Counted from the first letter of the stretch, positions 1 to 8,640 are shown. The stretch is 28,967 nt of DNA from an uncultured Dorea sp. (GCA_910584575.1 CAJUBG010000002.1:70151-99117); one strand, 5' to 3'. Made by a program: numbers and translations. Notes: a model not told the origin generated them from the letters alone.

Positions 1-2
1 AT

Positions 3-515
3 ATGTATACTGCAAATGATCCTCATGGCGGTATTGAAGGTGCCATGGCAAGTAACACAATAATTGATGGATACCAATTGTTAGCGGACGGAACATGGTG
101 TACAGGAACTGAATTGAAGGCACGGCAGGTGTTAGATTATGTTGGATGGAATCTTCGTTCAGCTTTTAACTGGTCGGCAAGAATGACGTATAAGAAGATG
201 ACGGCGGATCCGTCACAGGGAAGTGATTGGTTTGCCGCCTATGGATTCGAGAATAACCGAGGCAATTGTTATGTTATGGCAGCTACATTCTGCTATATGG
301 CGCGTCAATTAGGATATGACGCACATCAGATGGCAGGCAAGGTGCCGACAAGAAACGGGAGCCTTACTCCTCATTCGTGGGTTGAGGTGAATATCGGAGG
401 ATCTATTTATGTGTTTGATCCGGATTTTACGAATGAAACTGGGAAAAATGGTTATCAGATTTCATATGGAACATCCGGTACATGGAAATATTCTAATTAT
501 TATAGAATGAACTAA
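3..515 (+). CDS. Secreted transglutaminase-like protein, C-terminal part (5' truncated by window)
   Basis: The reading frame is open to the first base of the window, so the start and N-terminal part are missing. The visible 170 residues contain a transglutaminase-like cysteine-protease fold: Cys89 in 'GNCYVMAATF', His124 in 'PHSWVEV' and Asp139 in 'YVFDPDF' fit the Cys-His-Asp triad in order and spacing. The first 30 residues ('GAMASNTIIDGYQL') look like the tail of a choline-binding-type repeat, so the complete protein is probably a secreted wall-binding protein with a C-terminal transglutaminase-like domain. Family members can crosslink or hydrolyse peptide bonds; which applies here cannot be told. 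It ends 15 bases before the lipoprotein gene, so cotranscription is likely. Confidence 0.8.
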   Translation: MYTANDPHGGIEGAMASNTIIDGYQLLADGTWCTGTELKARQVLDYVGWNLRSAFNWSARMTYKKMTADPSQGSDWFAAYGFENNRGNCYVMAATFCYMARQLGYDAHQMAGKVPTRNGSLTPHSWVEVNIGGSIYVFDPDFTNETGKNGYQISYGTSGTWKYSNYYRMN

Positions 516-530
516 AGGAGAAAGAGTTAG

Positions 531-1361
531 ATGAAAAAGAGAGCATTATCAGTATTAGGCATGGTGGTTCTTGTAAGCGGTAGTATGTTATTTGGAGGAT
601 GTACAAAAGCGGATAAAACTGTTGAGAATGAACCAGTTGAGAAAAAAGAAGAAAAACAGGAAGTACAGGAAGAGGTTCTGGCTTTGATTGGTACGGAAGC
701 TGAAGGGGAAGGGATCTATAAGGTAATTCTGGAGAATAAGACCGGAAAAGAAATTGTCGGTGTTTCTGTCAAAGATTCTTCTATGTCGGATTATCCAGGG
801 AATATGCTTCCGGAGGGAGAAGTATTTACCATAGATGAGAGGCGGTATCTGTATTATGATTCTACAACATCCGATCAGACCGAAGACGTGCGGCCAGAGG
901 CAGGTGCTGAAGACGAAAAATTGTTGGAGATGCAGATGGATGTGCAACTGACGTTTGCAGATGCGACTATGTTGGTGCTGACAGCGTTTCCGTTTGGAGA
1001 TATAGAAGAAGGACAGGTCTGTCTTGAGGATGATGTGGCTTTTATTCAATATAAATCACTTTCTACAGAAGAAGCGTTGAGTACGAAAGAAGCTGAATTG
1101 GCAATTAAAGCGGCAGCAGAAGAGGCTCAGAGGCAGGCTGAGGAGGCAGCCGCAGCAGAAGCCCAGAGACAGGCTGAGGAGGCAGCGGAAGCCCAGAGAC
1201 AGGCTGAGGCAGCAGCAGAAGCCCAGAGACAGGCTGAGACAGCAGCGGCGGCCCAGAGACAGCAGCAACAGAAGAAACAACAAGCGCAGCAACAGCAACC
1301 GTCGCAGCAGGCGCCAGACAATTCCGACGATGGCTGTGTAAATGATGGGCTGGTATATTAA
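531..1361 (+). CDS. Lipoprotein with Ala/Glu/Gln/Arg-rich coiled-coil tail, function unknown
   Basis: 276 residues with a type II signal peptide: basic MKKR start, hydrophobic core, and lipobox LFGG before Cys24, so it should be lipid-anchored on the outer face of the membrane. Residues about 50-175 form a small globular domain with beta-strand character that I do not recognise as a named family. Residues about 180-260 are almost only A, E, Q and R, in five 'AQRQAE'-type repeats that predict a long helix or coiled coil, ending in a Gln-rich stretch. The start is supported by AAAGGAG upstream. The gene follows the transglutaminase-like gene by 15 bases and precedes the acyltransferase by 9. 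The tail may act as a spacer across the wall or a protein-protein contact (inference). Confidence 0.8.
   Translation: MKKRALSVLGMVVLVSGSMLFGGCTKADKTVENEPVEKKEEKQEVQEEVLALIGTEAEGEGIYKVILENKTGKEIVGVSVKDSSMSDYPGNMLPEGEVFTIDERRYLYYDSTTSDQTEDVRPEAGAEDEKLLEMQMDVQLTFADATMLVLTAFPFGDIEEGQVCLEDDVAFIQYKSLSTEEALSTKEAELAIKAAAEEAQRQAEEAAAAEAQRQAEEAAEAQRQAEAAAEAQRQAETAAAAQRQQQQKKQQAQQQQPSQQAPDNSDDGCVNDGLVY
1126..1262 (+). repeat. Intragenic tandem repeats coding for AQRQAE heptad-like units
   Basis: Five consecutive copies of a unit around 'GCCCAGAGACAGGCTGAGG', spaced 36, 30, 30 and 30 bases, all in frame. The units are nearly identical at the DNA level, which indicates recent slippage or recombination and predicts length variation between strains. 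Confidence 0.8.
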
Positions 1362-1370
1362 GAAAGGATA

Positions 1371-2420
1371 TTGGGAAATAAATTGAACCAACCGGAAAGA
1401 ATAAATAGTTTTTCTTATATAAGAGCAGGTGCGTGTATTGCAATTATCGTTTTGCATGTATTTGCTTCAGCCGTGATTATATATGGAGAAGGACTGGAAA
1501 TCTTACCATATGCCATATCCAGAGGTATCGCTAATTGTTTAATGTGGGCAGTTCCATGTTTTGTTATGACTACAGGTGCACTTCTTCTGAATGAGTCAAA
1601 AGAACTTTCATATAAGAAGATATACGGTAAGTATATCGTGAGGATTATATCGGCTGTGATTGTGTTTTGCCTGATATTTAGACTGTTTGATATGATTATG
1701 AATGGAGAGGCGGTCAGCATAGCGGTAGTCATTGATGGATTTTATAAAATATATACAGGTACAAGCTGGTCGCATATGTGGTATCTGTATATGCTGATTG
1801 GATTATATCTGTTGCTGCCATTTTACAGAAAGGTTGCAAAATATAGCGACAGATGGGAACTAAAGTTTCTGCTAAGTATATACCTTATTTTTATTTCGTT
1901 ATTGCCGTTGACAGGTATGTTGGAATTGAAAAGTGGATTTTATATTCATGTTTCAACTATTTATCCATTTTATTTGTTTTGCGGATATACGATACATAAA
2001 AAATATTTTGAGTTAAATAAATTGACATCCGTGCTTTTGGTATTGCTTAGTACGGAAGGCATTTTTCTGTTGACGATTATCAGATGGAAGTATAGTATTG
2101 ATGTAATGGAACAATTGTGGAGCTATTCTTCGATTTTGGTAGTAATGCAGGCAGTAGGTATATTCACATTAATGGAACGAACTAAGGGGAATGTTTTGAA
2201 ACTGGCCGGAAAGATTTTGAATATGATCGATAACTGCTCTTTTGGAATATATCTGATTCATATGATATTTGTGAGGCTTGTATTGCGTTATATGAGATAT
2301 AATCCATATGAAGGGATGATACCGCTTAATTTTATTTTATTAATTTTGGGGGTACTGATAGTATCTTATGTCGTTACATGGTTAATGAAAAAAGTTCCAG
2401 GGATACGACGTCTGCTTTGA
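1371..2420 (+). CDS. Integral-membrane acyltransferase, AT3 family (Acyltransferase_3)
   Basis: 349 residues, about ten hydrophobic segments. The R-x10-H motif typical of AT3 O-acyltransferases is present in the first membrane helix (Arg18 in 'SYIRAG', His29 in 'IVLHVFA'). Family members move acetyl or other acyl groups from cytoplasmic donors to surface polysaccharides or peptidoglycan; there is no extra SGNH domain, so this is a stand-alone AT3 like WecH-type enzymes. The start is uncertain: a TTG at 1371 sits only two bases after AAAGGA, and a second in-frame TTG lies at 1383. It is the last gene before a terminator. Its substrate could be the wall glycan made by the downstream locus (inference). 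Confidence 0.85.
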   Translation: MGNKLNQPERINSFSYIRAGACIAIIVLHVFASAVIIYGEGLEILPYAISRGIANCLMWAVPCFVMTTGALLLNESKELSYKKIYGKYIVRIISAVIVFCLIFRLFDMIMNGEAVSIAVVIDGFYKIYTGTSWSHMWYLYMLIGLYLLLPFYRKVAKYSDRWELKFLLSIYLIFISLLPLTGMLELKSGFYIHVSTIYPFYLFCGYTIHKKYFELNKLTSVLLVLLSTEGIFLLTIIRWKYSIDVMEQLWSYSSILVVMQAVGIFTLMERTKGNVLKLAGKILNMIDNCSFGIYLIHMIFVRLVLRYMRYNPYEGMIPLNFILLILGVLIVSYVVTWLMKKVPGIRRLL

Positions 2421-2435
2421 GATTTTTTATTTACC

Positions 2436-2480
2436 AAAAAATGGTCATATCTTTTTTTGAAAAGATGTGGCTATTTTTTG
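2436..2480 (+). terminator. Rho-independent terminator after the acyltransferase gene
   Basis: An A-rich stem strand including ATGGTCATATCTTT pairs with AAAGATGTGGCTAT across a short T-rich loop, with G-U wobbles, and is followed by TTTTTTG and a further T-run. It separates the first gene group from the hydrolase operon. Confidence 0.75.
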
Positions 2481-2506
2481 CTTTTTTTGTTAATATCCGT
2501 TATAAT
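2478..2506 (+). promoter_or_regulatory. Probable sigma-A promoter of the wall-hydrolase operon
   Basis: A perfect TATAAT at 2501-2506 with a weak -35 (TTGCTT, 2478-2483) at 17-base spacing, directly after the terminator. Transcription would begin near 2513, about 24 bases before the NlpC/P60 gene. Confidence 0.6.
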
Positions 2507-2536
2507 AGTTAAATACTGCATGAAAAGGAGATAAAA

Positions 2537-4153
2537 ATGAAAAAAGGTATAGTAAGTATATTATTGGTGATTTCATTGATGTTGCCTCAGTCGGTTATGA
2601 AGGTGTCAGCGGAAGATGCATTGACTGTGGATTCTTTGGACAAGCATACATATGAAGAAGATATAGAGGAGGACTTTGATGAGATTTCAGAAGAAGATTC
2701 TCGGAATGATGAATCACAAGGAGAGGTTTTCCGAAAGGAAGAAAATTCGGATGATGAAGTGCCGGAAGAATTTCAAGAAACGGATTTAGGTCCAATGGAT
2801 GTAAGTACACAGGAAGATGTTATCGAACCATTGCAGGATGCTTCATGGACGTTAAGTGGTAGATGGATGTTGAACGAAACAGGATGGTGGTATGCTTATG
2901 AAGATGGTACATGGCCGGCAGATGAGATTGTTGAGATCAACGGAGAAAGGTATGCCTTTGATATACATGGGTATATGATTACAGGGTGGTATCAGAATGT
3001 TGAAGGTTGGTTTTATTTTGGAGAGAATGGGGTTATGCACCAGGGGTGGTTGCTATTAGGGAATATATGGTATTATTTGGACGGAACAGATGCAGTCTGT
3101 CCTGGACGGATGGTTTCTGACGGTCAGAAGACGATTGGATCTGCGAGGTATTTCTTTTCGGCCAGCGGTGGTATGCTTGTTGGTTGGGTGCTATGTCCGG
3201 AAGGCTGGTATTATGCAGACAAGAATGGGGCGGTTTGTGACGGTTGGATTTCTCTTGGTAAAGAAAAGTATTATCTGGATTCATACAATGAAGAATATCC
3301 TGGACTTATGGCTTGCGAGAGATGGGAAGAGATTGATGGAGAAAGCTATTATCTGACAGAAAGCGGCGCAATGGCTACGGGGTGGCTGTTACGACCAGAA
3401 GGTTGGTATTATCTTGGAAATGACGGAACCAGGAAGTATGGTTGGCAGTTAATTGGAGGAAGCTGGTATTATCTGGATGTGAACAATGAGGAGTATCCTG
3501 GACTCATGGCTTGTGAAGGATTTGAGGAAATCAATGGAGCCACATATTATTTGACAGAAAGCGGCGCAATGGCTACTAACTGGCTGCTACAATCAGAAGG
3601 ATGGTACTATTTTGGAAGCGATGGTGCCAGAAAGTATGGCTGGCAGTTAGTCGGAGGAAGTTGGTATTATTTTTATCAGGAAAATGATCAGTACGGCGGT
3701 CCTTGCGGAGTTATGGCAGTAAGTCAAATTATTGATGGCTGGGATATTACAGAAAGTGGTATTGCTGTGAATGATATTCAAGGAAAGATAGATGAAATAA
3801 AGAAATACATATCAGTGCCATATAGTTATGGTGGAAATACACCGAAAGGATGGGATTGCAGTGGATTTACACAATGGGCTCTTTCCTATATCGGAGTTTC
3901 CATACCAAGAACATCATCGCAGCAGGCGAGAGGTGGAGTTCCTGTGGATAAGGAGAATATGGAGTTGTGGAAAGCGGGAGATATTCTGGTATATTCTTCA
4001 GGAAGTTCATATAGCCATGTTGCATTATATCTTGGAGATGGATTGATTATGCATGCATTAAATACAAAATATGGAACATTGATACAGGGGGTTGATGTTT
4101 ATGAAAAAATGGATAAAAATAATTCGCTGACACTGGTAAGACGATATTTATAA
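2537..4153 (+). CDS. Secreted NlpC/P60 peptidoglycan endopeptidase with choline-binding-type repeats
   Basis: 538 residues. Signal peptide 1-25 (cleavage after 'KVSA'), then an acidic Glu/Asp-rich linker (about 30-95), then wall-binding repeats of the 'GWWYAYEDG', 'GWYYLGNDG' type (about 105-410), and a C-terminal NlpC/P60 domain (about 418-538). Cys441 in 'GWDCSGF', His494 in 'YSHVALY' and His506 in 'IMHAL' fit the catalytic set. NlpC/P60 enzymes usually cut within the stem peptide, commonly gamma-D-Glu to meso-diaminopimelate. AAAAGGAG sits 7 bases before the ATG. First gene of a three-gene operon, 21 bases before the muramidase start. A 66-residue stretch of the repeat region is duplicated. 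Confidence 0.92.
   Translation: MKKGIVSILLVISLMLPQSVMKVSAEDALTVDSLDKHTYEEDIEEDFDEISEEDSRNDESQGEVFRKEENSDDEVPEEFQETDLGPMDVSTQEDVIEPLQDASWTLSGRWMLNETGWWYAYEDGTWPADEIVEINGERYAFDIHGYMITGWYQNVEGWFYFGENGVMHQGWLLLGNIWYYLDGTDAVCPGRMVSDGQKTIGSARYFFSASGGMLVGWVLCPEGWYYADKNGAVCDGWISLGKEKYYLDSYNEEYPGLMACERWEEIDGESYYLTESGAMATGWLLRPEGWYYLGNDGTRKYGWQLIGGSWYYLDVNNEEYPGLMACEGFEEINGATYYLTESGAMATNWLLQSEGWYYFGSDGARKYGWQLVGGSWYYFYQENDQYGGPCGVMAVSQIIDGWDITESGIAVNDIQGKIDEIKKYISVPYSYGGNTPKGWDCSGFTQWALSYIGVSIPRTSSQQARGGVPVDKENMELWKAGDILVYSSGSSYSHVALYLGDGLIMHALNTKYGTLIQGVDVYEKMDKNNSLTLVRRYL
3290..3685 (+). repeat. 198-bp in-frame tandem duplication in the wall-binding region
   Basis: Two copies start at about 3290 and 3488 with a 198-base offset (66 codons). 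Each encodes 'EEYPGLMACE' followed by three aromatic repeats ending 'GGSWYY'. The copies differ mainly at scattered and third positions. Confidence 0.75.
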
Positions 4154-4174
4154 AATATGCAGGAGGAATTGAGG

Positions 4175-6055
4175 ATGCAAAGTACATATGGAATTAAGAA
4201 GAGAATATCGGTAACGGTGGCATTCGTGTTTATGGTATTATTGTGTATTGTATTGCCAGTACATGCAGAAAAGGAAACCGGAACGGCAGGGGCGTCTTTG
4301 GGAAAAGATACGGAGATAGAGACAGGAAAAGAGAAAACTTACGGGAGAGCAAGGGTGGGATGGGTTCAGACAGCCGATGGACGCTGGTGGTATCAAGACA
4401 GTGATGGCGGACGGCCTAAAACATCCTGGCGGCAGATAGATGGAAAATGGTATTATTTTGACGCACAGGGCTATTGGGTAAGTGATAATAGCTATGAGAA
4501 AGGAAGTATTAAAGGAATTGATATATCAGCATGGCAGGAAGAAATTAATTGGCAGGCAGTAAAGGATGACGGAATTCAGTTCGCATTTATCAGGCTTGGA
4601 CATGGAGAACATGAGCTGGATAAATATTATAAACAGAATATGGAAAATGCGAATGCAGCAGGAATTCCGGTGGGAGTGTACTTTTATAGTACAGCGAGGA
4701 ATGAGACAGAAGCAATTTCCGATGCGCAGTACGTAATCAAAAATCTGCAAGGCTATCTGGTGTCATATCCTGTGGTGATTGACCTGGAGGATAATTCACA
4801 GATATCGTTAAGCAAAGCGCAAATGGGAAGAATTGCAAAAGCATATTGCGATGAGGTTAGAGCAGCAGGATATACGCCTATGCTTTATTGTAATGAGAAT
4901 TGGTATAAGAATCATATTGATATTAATCAGGTCGCGGATGTGGAAAAATGGGTTGCGCGGTACAATTTTAAATATGATAATTCGATACCCAGAGGGATAT
5001 GGCAGGCATGTAGCACTGGTAGGGTAAATGGAATACGCGGAAATGTTGATATCGATTTTGGATATAAAGATTATACGCAGATTGTTACACCGAGAACCAG
5101 TTATGCAGATGGATATCAAATGACAGGTGGAAATTGGGTCAAGGATTCCCGCGGATGGTGGTTTAGTTATTATGCTGGTGGCTATCCAGCACAGCGTTGG
5201 GAATATATCGGAGGTAGTTGGTACTGGTTTGATTCAGATGGGTATATGGCTACCGGCTGGCGTATTATTGACGGAAGCTGGTATTACCTCTCTGGGTCAG
5301 GAGCAATGGCAACTGGATGGATAAAACTGGGGAATACGTGGTATTATCTTGAAGCAGATGGGAAGATGGCAGTTGGGTTCAAGACGATAGGAAGCGCAAC
5401 ATATTATTTGACTGAATCAGGAGCGATGGCATGTGGTTGGGCATTGTTAGATGGAAGCTGGTATTATTTTGATGGGTCAGGAGCAATGGCAACTAGTTGG
5501 GTAAAGCTCGGAGATACATGGTATTATCTTGAAACGGATGGGAAAATGGCAGTTGGATTCAAGAAGGTAGGGAATGCAACGTATTATTTGACCGAGTCGG
5601 GAGCGATGGCGACTGGCTGGGTGCTGTTAGATGGAACATGGTATTATTTCGATGGATCGGGAGCGATGGCGACCAACTGGATAAAGCTTGGAGATACGTG
5701 GTACTATCTTGAAACAGATGGGAAGATGGCAGTTGGATTCAGAACGATAGGGAATGTGACATATTATCTGTCTGGATCGGGAGCGATGGCTAGCGGTTGG
5801 GCATTGTTGGATGAAAATTGGTATTATTTTGATGGGTCAGGTGCAATGGCGTCGGGATGGCTTAATCTTGGCAATGCAAGGTATTATTTAGCAGCCGATG
5901 GAAAGATGTTTACCGGATGGCAGACAATAGACGGTTCAAAATATTATTTTGACGGATCAGGAGCGATGGCAGTAGGTAAAGTCCAGATTGATGGTGTAGA
6001 ATATGACTTTGGTTCGGATGGAATCTGCCGTTCTGAGGAGGCAACTTCCTTATAG
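4175..6055 (+). CDS. Secreted GH25 muramidase (lysozyme) with choline-binding-type repeats
   Basis: 626 residues from the ATG at 4175. An in-frame ATG at 4157 would give six more residues, but the AGGAGG at 4161-4166 lies inside that extension and is spaced 8 bases from 4175, so 4175 is the better start. Order: signal peptide to about 32 ('LPVHA'), a first pair of wall-binding repeats, a GH25 domain (about 111-300), then roughly a dozen 20-residue repeats to the end. Catalytic GH25 signatures: 'GIDISAWQ' (Asp116), 'VIDLED' (Asp203, Glu205) and 'VDIDF' (Asp292/294). GH25 enzymes hydrolyse the MurNAc-GlcNAc beta-1,4 bond. Repeats on both sides of the catalytic domain are a notable arrangement. 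Second gene of the hydrolase operon. Confidence 0.93.
   Translation: MQSTYGIKKRISVTVAFVFMVLLCIVLPVHAEKETGTAGASLGKDTEIETGKEKTYGRARVGWVQTADGRWWYQDSDGGRPKTSWRQIDGKWYYFDAQGYWVSDNSYEKGSIKGIDISAWQEEINWQAVKDDGIQFAFIRLGHGEHELDKYYKQNMENANAAGIPVGVYFYSTARNETEAISDAQYVIKNLQGYLVSYPVVIDLEDNSQISLSKAQMGRIAKAYCDEVRAAGYTPMLYCNENWYKNHIDINQVADVEKWVARYNFKYDNSIPRGIWQACSTGRVNGIRGNVDIDFGYKDYTQIVTPRTSYADGYQMTGGNWVKDSRGWWFSYYAGGYPAQRWEYIGGSWYWFDSDGYMATGWRIIDGSWYYLSGSGAMATGWIKLGNTWYYLEADGKMAVGFKTIGSATYYLTESGAMACGWALLDGSWYYFDGSGAMATSWVKLGDTWYYLETDGKMAVGFKKVGNATYYLTESGAMATGWVLLDGTWYYFDGSGAMATNWIKLGDTWYYLETDGKMAVGFRTIGNVTYYLSGSGAMASGWALLDENWYYFDGSGAMASGWLNLGNARYYLAADGKMFTGWQTIDGSKYYFDGSGAMAVGKVQIDGVEYDFGSDGICRSEEATSL
5281..5995 (+). 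repeat. 180-bp higher-order tandem repeats, about four copies
   Basis: Copies begin at 5281, 5461, 5641 and 5821 with exact 180-base spacing and no indels. Each copy has three 60-base subunits encoding distinct repeat types: 'GSGAMATGW..L', then 'WYYLETDGKMAVGF', then 'YYLTESGAMA'. The fourth copy is more diverged. The three-part unit, not the single 20-residue repeat, has been the unit of amplification. Confidence 0.85.
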
Positions 6056-6078
6056 TAAACATGTAGGGAGTAAGTGTA

Positions 6079-8475
6079 ATGAGATTTCTTAATAAGAAGC
6101 AGATTAAGAGACTATGTATGATATTGTTAGCAGGAGTTGTATGGCTGTTGCTTTCGGATAATGTGGAGGCAGAAGGTGGAACGAAGATTCATTTTATATC
6201 TTTGGATAATACGACAGATGCAATATTGTTAGAAAGCAATGGGCATTATGGTATGATTGATTCAGGAGAAGATTGGGATTATCCTGATAGCGAAAGATAT
6301 CCATTTCGGGAAGGAATCACGGTGGGAGTAGGGTATGAACAGCAAGTGATACATTATCTTAAGCAGCTTGGTGTTAAGAAATTGGATTTTTATATTGCGA
6401 CTCATGCCCATAGTGATCATATCGGAAGTGGAGATGAAATATTGGACTATTTCCCGACAGAACGTTTGTATATCAGTGAATATAGAGATGAATATATGTA
6501 TGATGCTCATGGAATAGATGCTAATGATCCATACTATTATGCAGATGCCCAAGAAAATCATCTGTGGGATAATCAATATGTCTATGATCAACTGATAGCA
6601 GCAGCACAGAAAAATGGTACGCAGATTATTACAAATCTAGATTATCCTGAAAATGAACAGTATCGTTCTATTTCTATGGGAGATATGAATATAGAGATTA
6701 TGAACTATGAACGTGAACGAGATGGCAATGGAAAAATTATTCCAGTTCATAGTGAAAACGCTAATTGTTTGGTAGCGTTAATAACGGCATTCGGAAAAAC
6801 AGCGTTGTTGACATCTGATATGGAACCCTGGGTAAGAAATTCTACAGAATGTGGAGATACAGCAAAAATTGCCCTACAATTAGTAGAACGTTTTTGGAAG
6901 GGGGACATATCGGTTGGGCGTGAAATTCAGGTGGCAGATAATTATGTAACAGAATATAAAGAACAGAATGGAGTGGTCTTAAGTATACCTAGTGGGAGTG
7001 CGAATCAGGAGGAGAATAATTCTAACTTGATAGATGAAACGAAAGTCAATACAGGTAAGACTATTAGCATTGATTTGTTAAAGATGTCCCATCATTCTGT
7101 TGACTATAATAATACTACATTTTTTTTGACATCCTTGAATCCTAAGGCGGTTGTTATTACTGGATATGAAAGCTGGTATAGTGCCAGAGAGAGGGCATGT
7201 ATGCCGAATTCAAAAGTATATGCAACGGCAACTGATTCTGCAGCAGTGGTTTCTGAATTTACTAACACTGGTATTGTTACAGGGTATGTTAAGATAGAGC
7301 CAGAATGGATGGAATTGGATGGAAAGAGATTCTATTTTGATTCAAATGGAAGAACATATACTGACGGTAAAATCCATAAAATAGATGGAGTAGAATATTG
7401 CTTTGATGAAAAAGGAGCTATTGACGATAGTGAAAGATGGATTTTCGCAGATGATGTATGGAAATATTGGAACGGTGGTCAATATATATGTTCGGATTGG
7501 ATTGAAATAGAGGGAGTTCAGTACTATTTTGATGCACAAGGAACGATGGTAACTGGATGGCAGAAAATAGATGGAAAGGATTATTATTTTATTCAGGATG
7601 GTTCTTTGGCGAAGGATATGTGGATCAATGGCCATTACGTAGATAAATCTGGAGTGTGGGTTGAGAGGTATTCCACGGCAATGTGGATTGTCGAGGGAAC
7701 ATCTTGGTGGTATTGTTATGGAAACGGTGAATATCCGATTAATCAATGGGTTAATATTGACGGTGTGAAATATTATTTTAATCGAGATGGTTGGATGGCA
7801 ACCGGATGGCAGAAGATAGGAAAAGATTGGTATTATTTTGATGAGGGAGGAAAGATGATTACAGATGCCTGGATTGGGGACTGCTATATAGATGGTTCTG
7901 GAATTTGGGTTCAGGAAAAATATAGAGATAAGTGGATGGAAAGCCAAGGCCGTTGGTGGTATCAACATAGTGATGGAAGTTATACAAGGGCAGAATGGGA
8001 GAATATTGATGGGGTTTGGTACTATTTTGATGAAGAAGGATGGATGGCAATTGGATGGCAATTAATAAATGGGTTATGGTACTACTTTAATACAGACGGG
8101 AAAGTTTTAACAAATATTTGGATTGGAGATTGCTATGTAAACGAGTTTGGCGTATGGGATATGAGTATGAATCATTCTCAATGGGAGGAAAGTCAAGGCC
8201 GTTGGTGGTATCGGCATAGTGATGGTAAGTATACAATAGCAGACTGGGAGTATATAGAAGAAAAATGGTACTATTTTGACGAAGAAGGATGGATGGTAAC
8301 TGGCTGGTATTGTATAGATGATAAATGGTATTATATGGATGCAAGCGGTGCAAGGGTTTCAAATGCTTGGATAGGTGATTATTATGTAAAAGATGATGGT
8401 GTGATGGCAACATCTGAATGGGTAGATGAGGGTAGATATTATGTAGATGAGATGGGTCTTTGGGTACAAATGTAG
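6079..8475 (+). CDS. pce: Secreted Pce/CbpE-like phosphorylcholine esterase (metallo-beta-lactamase fold) with choline-binding-type repeats
   Basis: 798 residues. Signal peptide to about 31. Residues about 36-400 are a metallo-beta-lactamase domain with the H-x-H-x-D-H motif 'THAHSDH' (His109, His111, Asp113, His114), a later metal Asp247 in 'TSDME' and His338/339 in 'MSHHS'. The N-terminal run 'KIHFI', 'DAILLESNGH', 'DSGEDWDYPD', 'RYPFREGI' matches, from memory, the start of pneumococcal Pce/CbpE, which removes phosphocholine from teichoic acid, far better than it matches generic ComEC-type domains. Compared with Pce, there is an insertion of very roughly 70 residues between Asp247 and His338. 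About 400-798 are wall-binding repeats in larger 'WWYRHSDG' modules. Last gene of its operon, 23 bases after the muramidase. Substrate assignment is by homology; exact specificity is unknown. Confidence 0.82.
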   Translation: MRFLNKKQIKRLCMILLAGVVWLLLSDNVEAEGGTKIHFISLDNTTDAILLESNGHYGMIDSGEDWDYPDSERYPFREGITVGVGYEQQVIHYLKQLGVKKLDFYIATHAHSDHIGSGDEILDYFPTERLYISEYRDEYMYDAHGIDANDPYYYADAQENHLWDNQYVYDQLIAAAQKNGTQIITNLDYPENEQYRSISMGDMNIEIMNYERERDGNGKIIPVHSENANCLVALITAFGKTALLTSDMEPWVRNSTECGDTAKIALQLVERFWKGDISVGREIQVADNYVTEYKEQNGVVLSIPSGSANQEENNSNLIDETKVNTGKTISIDLLKMSHHSVDYNNTTFFLTSLNPKAVVITGYESWYSARERACMPNSKVYATATDSAAVVSEFTNTGIVTGYVKIEPEWMELDGKRFYFDSNGRTYTDGKIHKIDGVEYCFDEKGAIDDSERWIFADDVWKYWNGGQYICSDWIEIEGVQYYFDAQGTMVTGWQKIDGKDYYFIQDGSLAKDMWINGHYVDKSGVWVERYSTAMWIVEGTSWWYCYGNGEYPINQWVNIDGVKYYFNRDGWMATGWQKIGKDWYYFDEGGKMITDAWIGDCYIDGSGIWVQEKYRDKWMESQGRWWYQHSDGSYTRAEWENIDGVWYYFDEEGWMAIGWQLINGLWYYFNTDGKVLTNIWIGDCYVNEFGVWDMSMNHSQWEESQGRWWYRHSDGKYTIADWEYIEEKWYYFDEEGWMVTGWYCIDDKWYYMDASGARVSNAWIGDYYVKDDGVMATSEWVDEGRYYVDEMGLWVQM

Positions 8476-8498
8476 AAATGTATTGTTTTATCTGGAAG

Positions 8499-8530
8499 AA
8501 AGGAGTGCTAATATAATAGCATTCCTTTTT
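8499..8530 (+). terminator. Rho-independent terminator of the hydrolase operon
   Basis: AAAGGAGTGCTA (8499-8510), loop ATATAA, TAGCATTCCTTT (8517-8528) forms a 12-bp stem with one G-U pair, followed by T residues. It lies 24 bases after the Pce-like stop codon. Confidence 0.88.
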
Positions 8531-8558
8531 CAAATCATATAGATTAATTGAGTGGAGA

Positions 8559-8587
8559 TTGACAATTCTTAATATTTATTTTAGAAT
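8559..8587 (+). promoter_or_regulatory. Sigma-A promoter of the glycan-assembly operon
   Basis: Consensus -35 TTGACA (8559-8564), 17-base spacer, -10 TAGAAT (8582-8587). It sits between the terminator and the first glycosyltransferase and would give a leader of about 45 bases. This is the strongest promoter-like sequence in the window. Confidence 0.8.
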
Positions 8588-8640
8588 AGATAAACAGAAT
8601 GAAGGATTCTTATTTGTAATGAAACAATAGGAGGAATCAA

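Noticed and set aside
1056..1457. Open frames on the minus strand rich in Leu, Cys and Ala
   Set aside because: They are the reverse-strand reflection of the Ala/Glu/Gln repeat codons of the lipoprotein gene, with no ribosome site or recognisable domain.
5281..5995. CRISPR-like regular spacing
   Set aside because: The 60/180-base periodicity is protein-coding repeat structure with no conserved short palindromic repeat or unique spacers.
7342..8061. 239-codon open frame on the minus strand opposite the Pce-like gene
   Set aside because: It lies wholly opposite a well-supported coding region made of repeats, and its Pro/Ile/Ser-rich translation shows no domain. The repeat codons suppress stops on the opposite strand.
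6079..8475. ComEC-type DNA uptake protein
   Set aside because: Only the metallo-beta-lactamase motif is shared. There are no competence-type membrane segments, and the signal peptide, wall-binding repeats and Pce-like N-terminal motifs point to a secreted esterase.
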